NCBI GenBank assembly: GCA_034111045.1
Contig: JAWUYA010000024.1
Span: forward strand, 1-64,000
Direction: 5' to 3'
Origin: JALJPB01 sp034111045
GTDB taxonomy: Bacteria; Pseudomonadota; Gammaproteobacteria; Enterobacterales; Alteromonadaceae
DNA length: 64,000 bases
A program made the position numbers and the translations under genes. The notes beneath the pieces are model-generated. The model worked only from the letters and a program-made list of their open reading frames with translations. It had not been told where the DNA came from and made no database searches. Below are positions 17,459-27,944 of the stretch, one piece after another; position 1 is the first letter of the stretch; each line of letters starts with the position of its first letter.

Positions 17459-18406
17459 TCAACTGACTCTGCTAAGTTCAACAATTTTTGTCACTAATTG
17501 ACTAAAGTCTAATCCATAAACTTTTGCCGCTTTAGGTACTAATGACGTTTCGGTCATGCCTGGTACCGTATTAACTTCTAATAATTGCCATTGGCCCAGT
17601 TCATTACGCATTACATCAACTCTACCCCAACCTTTTGCACCGGTTGCTTTAAAGGCGGCTAATGCTAAATTTTGTATTTCTTGAGTATCGTGTGCATTCA
17701 AATGGCTAGGGCAATGATATTGAGTACTCGTTGATTGATATTTTGCTTCGTAATCATAAAACGCTCTGGGTGTTTCCATCTGTATAACGGGTAAAGCTTC
17801 ATTGCCTAAAATTGTCACGGTAAACTCAGGTCCGTTGATCCAAGCTTCAACTAAGACTTCATCATCAAAGCTAAAAGCTTCAATTAATGCCTCAGTTAAT
17901 TGCTCAGCTGATTCAGCAACTGCCATACCAATACTAGAGCCTTCATTAGCGGGTTTAACCATCACTTTGTTATTTAGTTCTTTGAGTACAGACGGCACAA
18001 TTGATTGCTCAAAATTATCTTTCTTAATTACCAAGAATGGTGCTGTTGGCAAGTTAAGCGCTTTAAATATTTGCTTGCTACGTATTTTATCCATAGATAG
18101 AGCTGAGCCTAAAACACCTGAACCCGTGTAAGGAATACCTAAATATTCTAATGCGCCTTGTACGCAACCATCTTCGCCACCTCGACCGTGTAAGGCAATA
18201 AAAACCCGATCAATGTTTTCTAATTTAAGTCTTGAAAGCTCTAATTCTTTGGGATCAAATAAAATCACCTCAAAACCGGCAGCGGTTAAAGCTTTAGCAA
18301 TGGCTTTGCCTGAATTTATTGACACCTCACGTTCTGCTGAGTTTCCGCCGTAAATCACTGCTATTTTTTCTGTTTTTGTAGAAGAAGTTAATATTTTATT
18401 ACTCAT
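17459..18406 (-). CDS. ddlB: D-alanine--D-alanine ligase
   Basis: 315 residues with the ATP-grasp fold. Visible motifs are the N-terminal VIYGGNSAEREVSINSG, HGRGGEDGCVQGALE, VKPANEGSSIGM, and the C-terminal LLEVNTVPGMTETSLVPKAA that holds metal and substrate. The enzyme makes the D-Ala-D-Ala dipeptide for MurF. Its position between murC and ftsQ points to the DdlB form. It overlaps the end of murC by eight bases. Confidence 0.96.
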   Translation of the reverse strand: MSNKILTSSTKTEKIAVIYGGNSAEREVSINSGKAIAKALTAAGFEVILFDPKELELSRLKLENIDRVFIALHGRGGEDGCVQGALEYLGIPYTGSGVLGSALSMDKIRSKQIFKALNLPTAPFLVIKKDNFEQSIVPSVLKELNNKVMVKPANEGSSIGMAVAESAEQLTEALIEAFSFDDEVLVEAWINGPEFTVTILGNEALPVIQMETPRAFYDYEAKYQSTSTQYHCPSHLNAHDTQEIQNLALAAFKATGAKGWGRVDVMRNELGQWQLLEVNTVPGMTETSLVPKAAKVYGLDFSQLVTKIVELSRVS

Positions 18407-19889
18407 TGACTCCTCCTATCTCAGTCTTTTGTTTACGGTGAACATTAAGTAATGGGTCATCAACTAGTGATCGAGCAACTGCACCTATGTTACCTGCACC
18501 CTGTGTAATAATTATATCGCCATCTTTTAACTGCGAAGCCATTAATGGTGCTAATTGCAAAGTATCACTGACATACACAGGCTCGATTTGTCCTCTTTGC
18601 CGAATTGATCTTGCTAAACTTTTACTGTCAGCAGATACAATCACCGCTTCGCCAGCGGCATAAACATCAAGTAAAAATAAGCAGTCAACTTGAGATAATA
18701 CTTCAACAAAGTCTTCGTAAAGGTCTCGGGTACGAGAGTATCTGTGTGGTTGAAAGACCATCACTAAGCGCTTTTTAGGCCAGCCATTACGCATAGCAGT
18801 AATAGTTGCTTTAACTTCACTAGGGTGGTGCCCATAATCATCAATTAAGGCCATCTTTCCAGATTCTGTAGAAAGGGTTGCCAATTGTTCAAAGCGTCGA
18901 CCGATACCAGCAAACTCTTTTAATGATTTCTTAATAGCTTGGTCACTAACCCCTTCGTCTTTTGCAACGGTTATACCGGCAAGCGCATTTAATACATTAT
19001 GCTGACCAGGCAGATTAAGACTCAAATCGAGCGATTTTTCACCATCAATTTCAACGGTAAAATAACTCACTCCACCCTCTTGCTTAAAGTTACTAGCTCG
19101 AACATCAGCATCTTCAGAGAAACCATAGGTGATCACGTGACGAGAAATACGTGGTAATATTTCTCTTATCACGGCGTTATCAATACACATTACGGCAATA
19201 CCATAAAAGGGTAAATTATGTAAAAATTCTATATAGGTATCTTTGAGTTTTTCAAAGTCACCTTGATAGGTTTCCATATGATCGGCACCTATATTAGTAA
19301 TGACCGCTACCATAGGTTGTAGATGCAAAAACGAGGCATCGCTTTCATCAGCCTCAGCAATGAGATAGCGACTGGTACCTAAACGAGCGTTAGTGCCCGC
19401 ACTATTTAATAAACCACCAATAACAAAAGTAGGATCTAATTTATCTTCAGCAAAAATACTTGCAATTAAACTCGTTGTTGTTGTTTTACCATGGGTGCCT
19501 GCAATCGCAATACCGTGTCTAAAACGCATTAGTTCAGCCAACATTTCAGCTCGACGAACCATTGGAATTCTATTATTTTTGGCAGCAAGTAGTTCCGGGT
19601 TATCAGCAGTTATAGCGGTAGATACCACGATCACATTTGCTCCGTTAATATTTTCACTATTATGGCCAATAAAAATTTCAGCACCTAAATTAGTTAAGCG
19701 TTGCACCACTTCATTCTTGCCAATATCAGACCCAGATATCTGGTAACCTTCGTTTAATAATACCTCTGCAATGCCACCCATACCAGCACCACCAATACCA
19801 ACAAAGTGAATGCGTTTAATCCTACGCATTTCGGGTATTTTAATCTGTGCCGTATTATTACTGCCGATGTTATGATTAAAAATTGACAT
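18399..19889 (-). CDS. murC: UDP-N-acetylmuramate--L-alanine ligase
   Basis: The start is placed at 19889 (MSIFNHNIGS), giving about 496 residues. AAGGAGG lies just upstream and the overlap with murG is 14 bases; the longer reading to 19964 would add 25 residues inside murG. The Rossmann motif HFVGIGGAGMGGIAE, the ATP-binding AGTHGKTTTTSLIA and the later DDYGHHPSEV are diagnostic. MurC adds the first amino acid, L-Ala, to UDP-MurNAc. Confidence 0.97.
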   Translation of the reverse strand: MSIFNHNIGSNNTAQIKIPEMRRIKRIHFVGIGGAGMGGIAEVLLNEGYQISGSDIGKNEVVQRLTNLGAEIFIGHNSENINGANVIVVSTAITADNPELLAAKNNRIPMVRRAEMLAELMRFRHGIAIAGTHGKTTTTSLIASIFAEDKLDPTFVIGGLLNSAGTNARLGTSRYLIAEADESDASFLHLQPMVAVITNIGADHMETYQGDFEKLKDTYIEFLHNLPFYGIAVMCIDNAVIREILPRISRHVITYGFSEDADVRASNFKQEGGVSYFTVEIDGEKSLDLSLNLPGQHNVLNALAGITVAKDEGVSDQAIKKSLKEFAGIGRRFEQLATLSTESGKMALIDDYGHHPSEVKATITAMRNGWPKKRLVMVFQPHRYSRTRDLYEDFVEVLSQVDCLFLLDVYAAGEAVIVSADSKSLARSIRQRGQIEPVYVSDTLQLAPLMASQLKDGDIIITQGAGNIGAVARSLVDDPLLNVHRKQKTEIGGVNE

Positions 19890-21009
19890 TACTGCCTCCT
19901 TTTTGCAGCAAGCTTTGACAAATTTGAGCAACCTTCTTTGTTGCATCTGCGTGAGCGGCGTCATGTGCCGCTTTCGACATTGACTGAATCACTTTGTCGG
20001 AGCTAAACAGGCTATTAAGCATTTGTGCTAATGTAGTCCCGTTAAATTCATTTTGCGGTAATAATTTTGCTGCACCGCAAGAAACTAAATACATAGCATT
20101 TTTTGTTTGGTGATCATCGACAGCATGAGGTAAAGGGACAAAAATTGCTGGTTTGGCTGCCATAGCCAATTCTGACACAGTTAAAGCACCGGCACGACAA
20201 ATTACTACATCAGCCCACTGATATGCACTTGCCATGTCTTCAATAAATTCAGTAATTTTCACTCGTTCACCCAACAAACCATATTCTTTGTAGCGGCTTA
20301 ATACTTTTTCTTCTTTGCCGGCACCTGTTTGATGCCAAACATCAATATTTTGTCGCTTAATTTGTTTTACCGCCAGCGGTACAACTTCATTAAGGATTTG
20401 TGCGCCTAAACTGCCGCCCACGATTAATACTTTTTTACTGACTGACGGTTGTTTAGGCATCAAGTTTTTAATCGCAACAATATCGCTCCGTAATGGGTTA
20501 CCAACTACCTGATAATTTATTGTAGATTTAAAAGCATACGGAAATGCCGCAAGCACTTTCGTGGCAATTAAGGCTAAATATCGATTTGTCATACCTGCCA
20601 CAGCATTTTGCTCATGTAAAACAAGCGGTTTTCTTAATAACCAAGCGGCAATGCCGCCAGGCCCACTTGCATAGCCGCCCATACCTAAGACTACATCAGG
20701 ATTTACTGCGCGCAATATTTTAATGGACTGCACGATAGATTGCATTATTTTAAACGGTGTTTTTAGCCAAGTTTTCCAGTTTTTATTCCTAAAGCCGGCA
20801 ATATTAACAAAAGATATTGGGTAACCGTATTTAGGTACCAATTCTGCTTCCATTTTGTTTTGAGTGCCAAGCCAATGAATATTCCAGCATTGTCCGGCCA
20901 ATTCCTCTGCAACAGCTAAACCAGGAAATATATGGCCACCGGTTCCACCGGCCATTATTAGTAGGGTTCTGTTTTGTTTTGATGTATTTCCTGTAGAAGT
21001 TTTAGTCAT
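19876..21009 (-). CDS. murG: UDP-GlcNAc:undecaprenyl-pyrophosphoryl-MurNAc-pentapeptide GlcNAc transferase
   Basis: 377 residues. The N-terminal glycine-rich loop GGTGGHIFPGLAVAEEL and a second loop VLGMGGYASGPG, plus HEQNAVAGMTNR, are the MurG signatures. VGGSLGAQILNE and CRAGALTVSELAMAAKPAIFVPLPHAVDDHQTKNA mark the nucleotide-sugar half. It converts lipid I to lipid II on the inner face of the membrane. It overlaps ftsW by eight bases and murC by 14. Confidence 0.97.
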   Translation of the reverse strand: MTKTSTGNTSKQNRTLLIMAGGTGGHIFPGLAVAEELAGQCWNIHWLGTQNKMEAELVPKYGYPISFVNIAGFRNKNWKTWLKTPFKIMQSIVQSIKILRAVNPDVVLGMGGYASGPGGIAAWLLRKPLVLHEQNAVAGMTNRYLALIATKVLAAFPYAFKSTINYQVVGNPLRSDIVAIKNLMPKQPSVSKKVLIVGGSLGAQILNEVVPLAVKQIKRQNIDVWHQTGAGKEEKVLSRYKEYGLLGERVKITEFIEDMASAYQWADVVICRAGALTVSELAMAAKPAIFVPLPHAVDDHQTKNAMYLVSCGAAKLLPQNEFNGTTLAQMLNSLFSSDKVIQSMSKAAHDAAHADATKKVAQICQSLLQKGGSNVNF

Positions 21010-22270
21010 TTACCAATACCTCTTTATTGATTTTTTGTACTTCTTCTGCTGTTTTATTTTTTGATTTACTTCGTCCTTTGGTACTTGTCGCTTGAATGCT
21101 TTGTAAACGCAATTCATGATCAATACGGATCAATATCACCACACAAAGTGTCATAATAATCATTGAACTACCGCCATAGCTTATTAATGGCATAGTTAAC
21201 CCTTTAGTTGGTACCATGCCTGAACTTGCTCCGACATTAACAGCGGCTTGAAAGCAGAACCAAATAGCTATTGCATAAGCAAAAAAACCTTCAAAATGTT
21301 TTTCTTTGGCCAAGGCCCGCTTACCCAGCATTAAGGCTTTATAAACTAAAATAAAACTGAGCAGTAATGTAACGGCAATACCGGTAAAACCAAACTCTTC
21401 AGCTAACACAGCCATAACAAAGTCAGTATGGGCTTCAGGAAGGTATTCAAGCTTTTGGATGCTATTCCCTAGCCCTTGGCCAAATAATTCACCACGACCA
21501 TATGCCATTAATGATTGAGTTAACTGATAGCCACTACCAAAGGGGTCTTGCCATGGATCTAAGAAGCTGGTGATCCTGCGTAATCTATAAGGTTCATAGA
21601 CAGCGAGTAAAGAAAGCGCAACCACGCCAACACCGGCAATACCAACAAACTGCCATAATTTAGCCCCCGCTAAGAAAAGCAGGCCAAAGGTGGTGACAAA
21701 CATCACAATAATTGTACCTAAATCAGGTTGGGCTAGTAATAATAATGCCAATAAGAAAAACACCACCAAAGGCTTAATAAAGCCTTTAAGATTTTCTTTG
21801 ACTTCATCCCTACGTCTGACTAAATAATCAGATAAATAACAGAAGAAGAACAATTTGGCAGGCTCAGCGGCTTGGATTGTAATAGGACCAATAGCAATCC
21901 AACGGGTTGAACCATTAACAGAGCGGCCAATAAGTAAAACAACCAACAATAAAAACATACCCAGCAGTAATAATTTTCCACTATTTTTCTGCCACCAGCT
22001 CATTGGTACCTGTAAAGCAATAATCGTAATAACCAGACTTAACAAAATATAGATACTGTGACGGAAAACAAAATGAAAGGGATTATTGAATAATCGTTCA
22101 GCAATTGGCATTGAAGAAGTTGCCACCATCACTAACCCTACCATATACATGCTTATCGCTAGAACAATAAAACCACGATCAAATGTTTCTACTTTAGTAT
22201 TTTCTCTGGCGAGCCATTCAGTTAGATTAGGTACCTTAGCCAGGCCGAAAGTATCAGCTAATGTTGTCAT
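21002..22270 (-). CDS. ftsW: SEDS-family peptidoglycan glycosyltransferase FtsW
   Basis: 422 residues with about ten membrane segments. The SEDS blocks are visible: NGSTRWIAIGPITIQAAEPAKL, AQPDLGTIIV, YQLTQSLMAYGRGELFGQGLGNS, and PEAHTDFVMAVLAEEFGF followed by the late GLTMPLISYGGSS. FtsW polymerises septal glycan with FtsI. Its ATG overlaps the murD stop by one base. Confidence 0.96.
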   Translation of the reverse strand: MTTLADTFGLAKVPNLTEWLARENTKVETFDRGFIVLAISMYMVGLVMVATSSMPIAERLFNNPFHFVFRHSIYILLSLVITIIALQVPMSWWQKNSGKLLLLGMFLLLVVLLIGRSVNGSTRWIAIGPITIQAAEPAKLFFFCYLSDYLVRRRDEVKENLKGFIKPLVVFFLLALLLLAQPDLGTIIVMFVTTFGLLFLAGAKLWQFVGIAGVGVVALSLLAVYEPYRLRRITSFLDPWQDPFGSGYQLTQSLMAYGRGELFGQGLGNSIQKLEYLPEAHTDFVMAVLAEEFGFTGIAVTLLLSFILVYKALMLGKRALAKEKHFEGFFAYAIAIWFCFQAAVNVGASSGMVPTKGLTMPLISYGGSSMIIMTLCVVILIRIDHELRLQSIQATSTKGRSKSKNKTAEEVQKINKEVLVND

Positions 22271-23673
22271 CAGCTTACCTCCTCTAACTGGCGTACTGCA
22301 TCAATAAAGACTTGGCCACGTTCAACAAAATTTTTAAACATGTCTACGCTTGCACATGCAGGAGACAATAACACTGTATCCTGCGGTTTTGCCAATCGAC
22401 TTGCTTTTATTACCGCTTGTTCTAATGTATTGACTTCAATAGTGTTATCTCTGAAACTGGCGATTTTATTCCCGTCTTTCCCCAAGGTAATTAAATGGCT
22501 TACCTGTTTTGCTATCACTTGTTTCAATGGTGAAAAATCAGCTCCTTTACCCTCCCCGCCGGCAATAAGAATGAGTTGTTCTGATGGCTTTAATAGTTTT
22601 GAAATACCATTTATTGCTGCTAGTGTTGCGCCAACGTTTGTTGCTTTAGAGTCATTTATCCAGTTGATATTATCGTTGCTAGCAACGCGCTGACATCTAT
22701 GTGGCAAACCATTAAAGCTTAATAAGTTTTCAACCATGGCCGTTAATGACCAACCAGCACTTAAGCCTAACGCTAGTGCTGCAAGATAATTAAGTGCATT
22801 ATGAATGCCTGCTAATGGTAACTGATCAATGGAAATTAATGGTTGATCACCAAACATCAAGGTACTTTGTTCACCGATCGTTGTTATGCCAAAGTGACCT
22901 TGTTGGGCGATATCACTGCCAAATGAAATCACTTTTTTATTTTTGACTCCAGCATTAACACGCACAAAAGTTGCATCATCATCTCGGTTAACAACAGCGA
23001 TGTTACTTTGTTGATATATACTTTGTTTGATTTCTTTATAATGTTTTAAAGTTAAATGACGGTCTAGGTGATCATTACTGACATTTAACACTGTAGAGGC
23101 AATAGCCTGCATACTCGTTAACGTTTCTAATTGGAAACTTGATAGCTCAAGCACCAAAAGCGAAGGTGATGTAAATTGGTCATCACCGGGAATTAAGTGA
23201 TTAAGTACTGGAACACCAATATTGCCACCTAATTCAACATTATGACCGAGTGATTTTCCTATATGTGCCAATAAAGACACTACGGTTGATTTACCATTTG
23301 AACCGGTCACCGCTAGTATAGGTGTATCAGTTAATCGGCAATACAACTCAACATCTCCCCAAACCAGGCAATTAGCATTGATAGCCTCTTTGATTGCGGG
23401 TGTGGCTAAATCAACACCTGGGCTTGCAAGAATGATATCAGCATGTGCAATAAGTGTTTGATCCCATGATCCTAAAGTAATGTTAGGTTCATTATGCGTT
23501 TGCATAAAATGAGCGAGGTCATTAAGCACATGTTCTCTAGAGTCATTGACCGCAAAACTAATATGATTAGCCGTTAAGAATCGCGCACAGGATAATCCCG
23601 TAAGGCCGATACCCAATACTAATATATTCTTAGCTCTTAACATTAAGAGTGTCGATTGCGATAAATTATTCAT
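22270..23673 (-). CDS. murD: UDP-N-acetylmuramoylalanine--D-glutamate ligase
   Basis: 467 residues. NILVLGIGLTGLSCARFL is the Rossmann start, AVTGSNGKSTVVSLLAHIG the ATP loop, and NDSKATNVGATLAAING and LLSPACASVDMFKNFVERG the late Mur-ligase blocks. MurD adds D-glutamate. About 55 bases separate it from mraY. Confidence 0.96.
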   Translation of the reverse strand: MNNLSQSTLLMLRAKNILVLGIGLTGLSCARFLTANHISFAVNDSREHVLNDLAHFMQTHNEPNITLGSWDQTLIAHADIILASPGVDLATPAIKEAINANCLVWGDVELYCRLTDTPILAVTGSNGKSTVVSLLAHIGKSLGHNVELGGNIGVPVLNHLIPGDDQFTSPSLLVLELSSFQLETLTSMQAIASTVLNVSNDHLDRHLTLKHYKEIKQSIYQQSNIAVVNRDDDATFVRVNAGVKNKKVISFGSDIAQQGHFGITTIGEQSTLMFGDQPLISIDQLPLAGIHNALNYLAALALGLSAGWSLTAMVENLLSFNGLPHRCQRVASNDNINWINDSKATNVGATLAAINGISKLLKPSEQLILIAGGEGKGADFSPLKQVIAKQVSHLITLGKDGNKIASFRDNTIEVNTLEQAVIKASRLAKPQDTVLLSPACASVDMFKNFVERGQVFIDAVRQLEEVS

Positions 23674-23728
23674 TTGATTTTATTAACTTGCCCTTCTCTT
23701 TTGTTTTATGTTTTTTTATTTCTTTGCT

Positions 23729-24811
23729 TTATCTTAATTTCAGTGTTGCTAAGCCAATCAATACCAGAATCAATGAAATGATCCAAAATCTGACAATGAC
23801 TCGTGGCTCTGGCCAACCTTTCAATTCATAATGATGATGAATAGGGGCCATGCGAAATATTCGCTGACCACGCATTTTGTAGGAGCCTACTTGCAAAATT
23901 ACCGACACTGTTTCAATGACAAAAACACCGCCCATAATAAACAAAACTAACTCTTGGCGAACTAAAATAGCAATAACTCCTAATGCAGCGCCTAAGGCTA
24001 ATGAGCCAACATCCCCCATAAAAACTTGTGCTGGATAGGTGTTGAACCACAAGAAGCCCAAACCCGCACCAACAATAGCAGTGCAGACCACAACAAGTTC
24101 ACTGGCCATTGCGATATGAGGAATATTTAAATAGGAAGAAAAATTTGCATGCCCCGTCATATAAGCAAATATCGCAAATGCTCCAGCAACCATGATGGTT
24201 GGCACTATAGCTAAACCATCTAAGCCATCAGTTAAATTAACCGCGTTGCTGGTTCCAACGATAACAAAATAACTTAGCAGGATATAAAAGATACCTAGTT
24301 GTGGTAATACATCTTTAACAAATGGAATTAACAAGGATGTTTCTTCAGGGCTTTGTGCAAACTGATATAAAAACAATGCCGTGGCAAGTCCAGCGACGGT
24401 TTGCCAAAAATACTTCCAACGGGCAATTAAACCATTAGCGTCTTTTCGGATAACTTTTCTGTAATCATCGACAAAACCGATAATACCAAAACTGACAACA
24501 ACAAATAACACCACCCACACATAGGTATTGCTTAAGTCTGCCCACAATAAAACACTGACGACTATAGAGGCTAAAATTAGAATCCCACCCATAGTCGGTG
24601 TTCCAGATTTAGATAAATGGCTCTCAGGCCCATCATCTCTAATGGTTTGACCTATTTGCATTTTTTGTAAATAACGAATCAGCTTAGGACCAAAATATAA
24701 TGATATTATCAGGGCCGTTAATGTACTGACTATCGCTCTAAACGTTAAATACGAAAACACATTAAATGCTGAGTAATATTGAGTTAACAACTCACTTAAC
24801 CATAGCAACAT
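23729..24811 (-). CDS. mraY: Phospho-MurNAc-pentapeptide translocase
   Basis: 360 residues with about ten membrane segments. Family motifs are the aspartates in GFVDDYRKVIRKDANGL, the NAVNLTDGLDGLAI block, FMGDVGSLALGAALG, and the HHHYELKGWPEPRVIVRFW block. MraY makes lipid I from UDP-MurNAc-pentapeptide and undecaprenyl phosphate. Its ATG overlaps the murF stop by one base (TAATG). Confidence 0.97.
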   Translation of the reverse strand: MLLWLSELLTQYYSAFNVFSYLTFRAIVSTLTALIISLYFGPKLIRYLQKMQIGQTIRDDGPESHLSKSGTPTMGGILILASIVVSVLLWADLSNTYVWVVLFVVVSFGIIGFVDDYRKVIRKDANGLIARWKYFWQTVAGLATALFLYQFAQSPEETSLLIPFVKDVLPQLGIFYILLSYFVIVGTSNAVNLTDGLDGLAIVPTIMVAGAFAIFAYMTGHANFSSYLNIPHIAMASELVVVCTAIVGAGLGFLWFNTYPAQVFMGDVGSLALGAALGVIAILVRQELVLFIMGGVFVIETVSVILQVGSYKMRGQRIFRMAPIHHHYELKGWPEPRVIVRFWIISLILVLIGLATLKLR

Positions 24812-26340
24812 TAAACTTGTACTCCATCATTATTTTTATTATTATTTTTATGGCTAGTAATCGAGCTATCTTTTTGTTTTTTATCGGCTTCATAACCGAT
24901 AATTTTTTCTACTACATGTTCCATATGAGCGCTACGAGAGCCTTTTACTAAAATTGAAATAGGTTGCTTTTCATCGCTTAAAATTGCTTTTAGTTTAACT
25001 AACAATTGCTCGCGCGAACTAAAATGTTGTGCTTTATCTTGTTGTTTATTATTAGCATTAAAAGCATCGGAGCTATTTTGGCTTAAAACACCTAGTGTGA
25101 ATAAATTATCTATCTGCTGATACAGCGCATATTCCCCCACTTCTTGATGGTAACGTCGAGCAACTGAACCAAGCTCACCCATGTCACCTAAAATCAAAAT
25201 ACGTTTGCCGCTATAACTTGCCAATACATCAGTCGCCGCTTTCACAGACTCAACATTGGCATTGTAAGTATCATCAATAAGCTTTACGTTTTTATTTAAC
25301 TGATAAATATTTAATCGGCCTTTAACCGGTGTCATTTCTAAAAGGCCTAAACGTATATCCTCTAAACTCGCCCCAAACTCCACAGCAATAATTGCCGCTG
25401 CCACCGCGTTACAAACATTGTGTTTGCCTGGTATAGTTAAGGCGATTTCGCTATTACCTTTTTCTGTAGTTAAGGTAAAACTAGCACAACCATTTTTATT
25501 TAACGTAACATTGGAACTGTAAATATCCGCAAGGCTATCTGGTGAATGCTCTACCGGTTTTTCACAAGAGAAACGGCGAACAGTTTTATCCACTAAACGC
25601 CATTGCCACTTACTCGCATATTTGGAGTCTTGATTATAAATAGCGATACCATCAGCAGATAAGCCTTCAAAAATCTCGCCTTTTGCACGAGCCACACCAC
25701 ATAAATCACCAAATCCTTCAAGATGAGCAGCGGCAATATTGTTAATGATTGCAACATCAGGTTTGACTAAATCAGCGGTATATGCAATTTCGCCTAAATG
25801 ATTTGCGCCCATTTCAATCACAGCGAAGTCATGCTTTTTTTCAAGGCGTAATAAAGTTAACGGTACGCCAATATCGTTATTAAAATTCCCCTCTGTCGCT
25901 AGCACATTACCGAGACGTGACAGAATTTCAGCAACCATTTCTTTTACTGTGGTTTTACCACTACTGCCTGTTATGCCAACTGTTTTTGGTGCAACCTGCT
26001 GTTTAACATAAGCGCCAATTTTACCTAAGGCAATTCGAGTATCTTTGACGATAATTTGCGGCGTTTTAAATTGACTACCTGCATTGCCATGTTCAGCTGA
26101 TAAATGGTCGGTAAATAAGTGATCAACAATTACTGCACCACAGCCCAAATTCTCGACTTGTTTGAGAAAACGATGACCATCAAAATTTGGTCCTTTTAAA
26201 GCGAGAAAGACTTCACCATTTTGCAACGACCTACTGTCCGTCACTATTTTATTAATGATTTTTTTACCCGTATCTATTTGCTCACTCACTAGTGTGCCTT
26301 CAACCGCTTCAGCTAGTTCAGACAAGGATAAATTAATCAT
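24811..26340 (-). CDS. murF: UDP-MurNAc-tripeptide--D-alanyl-D-alanine ligase
   Basis: 509 residues, somewhat longer than usual because of a polar C-terminal tail rich in Lys and Asn after about residue 485. The ATP loop GITGSSGKTTVKEMVAEIL, the GNFNNDIGVPLTLL block, and DDTYNANVESVKAA with ILGDMGELG are diagnostic. MurF adds D-Ala-D-Ala to complete the pentapeptide. It overlaps murE by four bases (ATGA). Confidence 0.96.
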   Translation of the reverse strand: MINLSLSELAEAVEGTLVSEQIDTGKKIINKIVTDSRSLQNGEVFLALKGPNFDGHRFLKQVENLGCGAVIVDHLFTDHLSAEHGNAGSQFKTPQIIVKDTRIALGKIGAYVKQQVAPKTVGITGSSGKTTVKEMVAEILSRLGNVLATEGNFNNDIGVPLTLLRLEKKHDFAVIEMGANHLGEIAYTADLVKPDVAIINNIAAAHLEGFGDLCGVARAKGEIFEGLSADGIAIYNQDSKYASKWQWRLVDKTVRRFSCEKPVEHSPDSLADIYSSNVTLNKNGCASFTLTTEKGNSEIALTIPGKHNVCNAVAAAIIAVEFGASLEDIRLGLLEMTPVKGRLNIYQLNKNVKLIDDTYNANVESVKAATDVLASYSGKRILILGDMGELGSVARRYHQEVGEYALYQQIDNLFTLGVLSQNSSDAFNANNKQQDKAQHFSSREQLLVKLKAILSDEKQPISILVKGSRSAHMEHVVEKIIGYEADKKQKDSSITSHKNNNKNNDGVQV

Positions 26341-27944
26341 AGTTTGTCTCCTTTTTGGAAAAAACTATGCACCACATCTCTTTCATTATAAGAAATTTTC
26401 TTGTCTCCAATTAAGATGTTGTCTTCGTGTCCTTTACCCGCGAATAAAACGATGTCATTGGTTTTAGCATCAGAAAGAGTTGAAAGTACGGCTTGTTGTC
26501 GATCTAGGATTATGGTGATGCTTTCTAGATGTTGACAACGTGATAAAATATCATTCACTATCATGTCAGGTGATTCACTTCTAGGGTTATCATTGGTCAG
26601 AACAACATGGTCTGCTAAGCGTTCAGCAATGATGCCCATTAACGCTCTTTTACCTTTATCTCGGTCACCACCACAGCCAAAAACCACCCAAAGTTCACCT
26701 TGGCAATGTTGCCGACAAGCCAGTAATGCATTTTCTAATGCATCTGGGGTGTGAGCATAATCTACAACAGCAGTGACTTGCTCATCTTTAGTGATTGTTT
26801 CCATACGACCAATAATGGGCGTTACTGTAGCAATACTTTTAGCAATATCGGTTAAAGCAATTTGTTCAGTGAATAATACCGCAATCGCCGCTAATAGATT
26901 ATCAACATTAAAGTCAGCCATTAGTGGGCTGTTAATGTTGATATCCCCTAAATGCGAGCGTAATATAAAATTAACACCATTTCTATGGTGTTTAATCTGA
27001 TCTGCTTGAACAAATTCTTTATATTGATTAATGTATTTACTTCGACCATAGACAATTGTTCGTTGCTCTGTTGGCCAATTTTTTAACCATTGCTGGCTGA
27101 TTGCATCATCACCATTAACGATTGCTACCTGTGAAGCGTCATCAGTAAATAACTTGCGTTTTGCTTGTGCATAGTTTGCCATGGTTTGATGGAAATCCAA
27201 GTGATCACGACTTAAATTAGTAAACAGTGCCACATTAAATAAATCATTGGTAACTCGGCGCTGCTCTAGCGCGTGAGAAGAGACTTCCATAGCAACGTGA
27301 CTAATTCCCTCGGTAACAAAGCCAGCGAGTAATTGGCTTAATTGTGTTGCTCCCGGAGTGGTGTTTTTTAGGGGGGTTAACTGTGCTAATTTACCTGCGC
27401 CATTGGTGCCAATTACCGCAGATGACTTGCCATGTTGTTCAAGTAATTTGGCAATTAGTTGACTGGTAGTTGTTTTACCGTTGGTACCTGTAATGCCAAT
27501 CATCACCATTTTACTTTGCGGTTGCTGATAATAAGCGTTTGCTAAAGCAAATAAGCAGTGGTTGAGTTGATAAAACTCAATAATTGCAATTTTTTGCGTT
27601 AACTTTTTTTTATCTGCTTTTTTTACAATAGGGGTACGCCACAATACATTACCATGTTGTTGTTTATTTTGGCATTGTGCTAGAACAAGCAAGGCACCAG
27701 AGGCAATCGCTTGATCAATATATTCTCGGCCATCTTGAGCGCTTCCGATAACCGCACAAAATATATCGCCGTGATTCAAATCACGGCTGTTATTAACCAG
27801 TTTATGTACACTCGCCTGCGCATTAATTAACTTATTGACATAACCTGTGATATCAACATTTGTGCTAGCGATTAAATTATTTGGGATGCCGAAGTCAGCT
27901 AAAGTAGACAAAATGGAGTAAGGTGCGAGATCAGACATTGTCAT
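26337..27944 (-). CDS. murE: UDP-MurNAc-dipeptide--meso-diaminopimelate ligase
   Basis: 535 residues. GITGTNGKTTTSQLIAKLL is the ATP loop, and DYAHTPDALENALLACR and VFGCGGDRDKGKR are later Mur blocks. The DNPR motif in LTNDNPRSESPD marks specificity for meso-diaminopimelate over lysine. It overlaps the end of ftsI by 14 bases; a second ATG two codons on (27938) is equally possible. Confidence 0.96.
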   Translation of the reverse strand: MTMSDLAPYSILSTLADFGIPNNLIASTNVDITGYVNKLINAQASVHKLVNNSRDLNHGDIFCAVIGSAQDGREYIDQAIASGALLVLAQCQNKQQHGNVLWRTPIVKKADKKKLTQKIAIIEFYQLNHCLFALANAYYQQPQSKMVMIGITGTNGKTTTSQLIAKLLEQHGKSSAVIGTNGAGKLAQLTPLKNTTPGATQLSQLLAGFVTEGISHVAMEVSSHALEQRRVTNDLFNVALFTNLSRDHLDFHQTMANYAQAKRKLFTDDASQVAIVNGDDAISQQWLKNWPTEQRTIVYGRSKYINQYKEFVQADQIKHHRNGVNFILRSHLGDININSPLMADFNVDNLLAAIAVLFTEQIALTDIAKSIATVTPIIGRMETITKDEQVTAVVDYAHTPDALENALLACRQHCQGELWVVFGCGGDRDKGKRALMGIIAERLADHVVLTNDNPRSESPDMIVNDILSRCQHLESITIILDRQQAVLSTLSDAKTNDIVLFAGKGHEDNILIGDKKISYNERDVVHSFFQKGDKL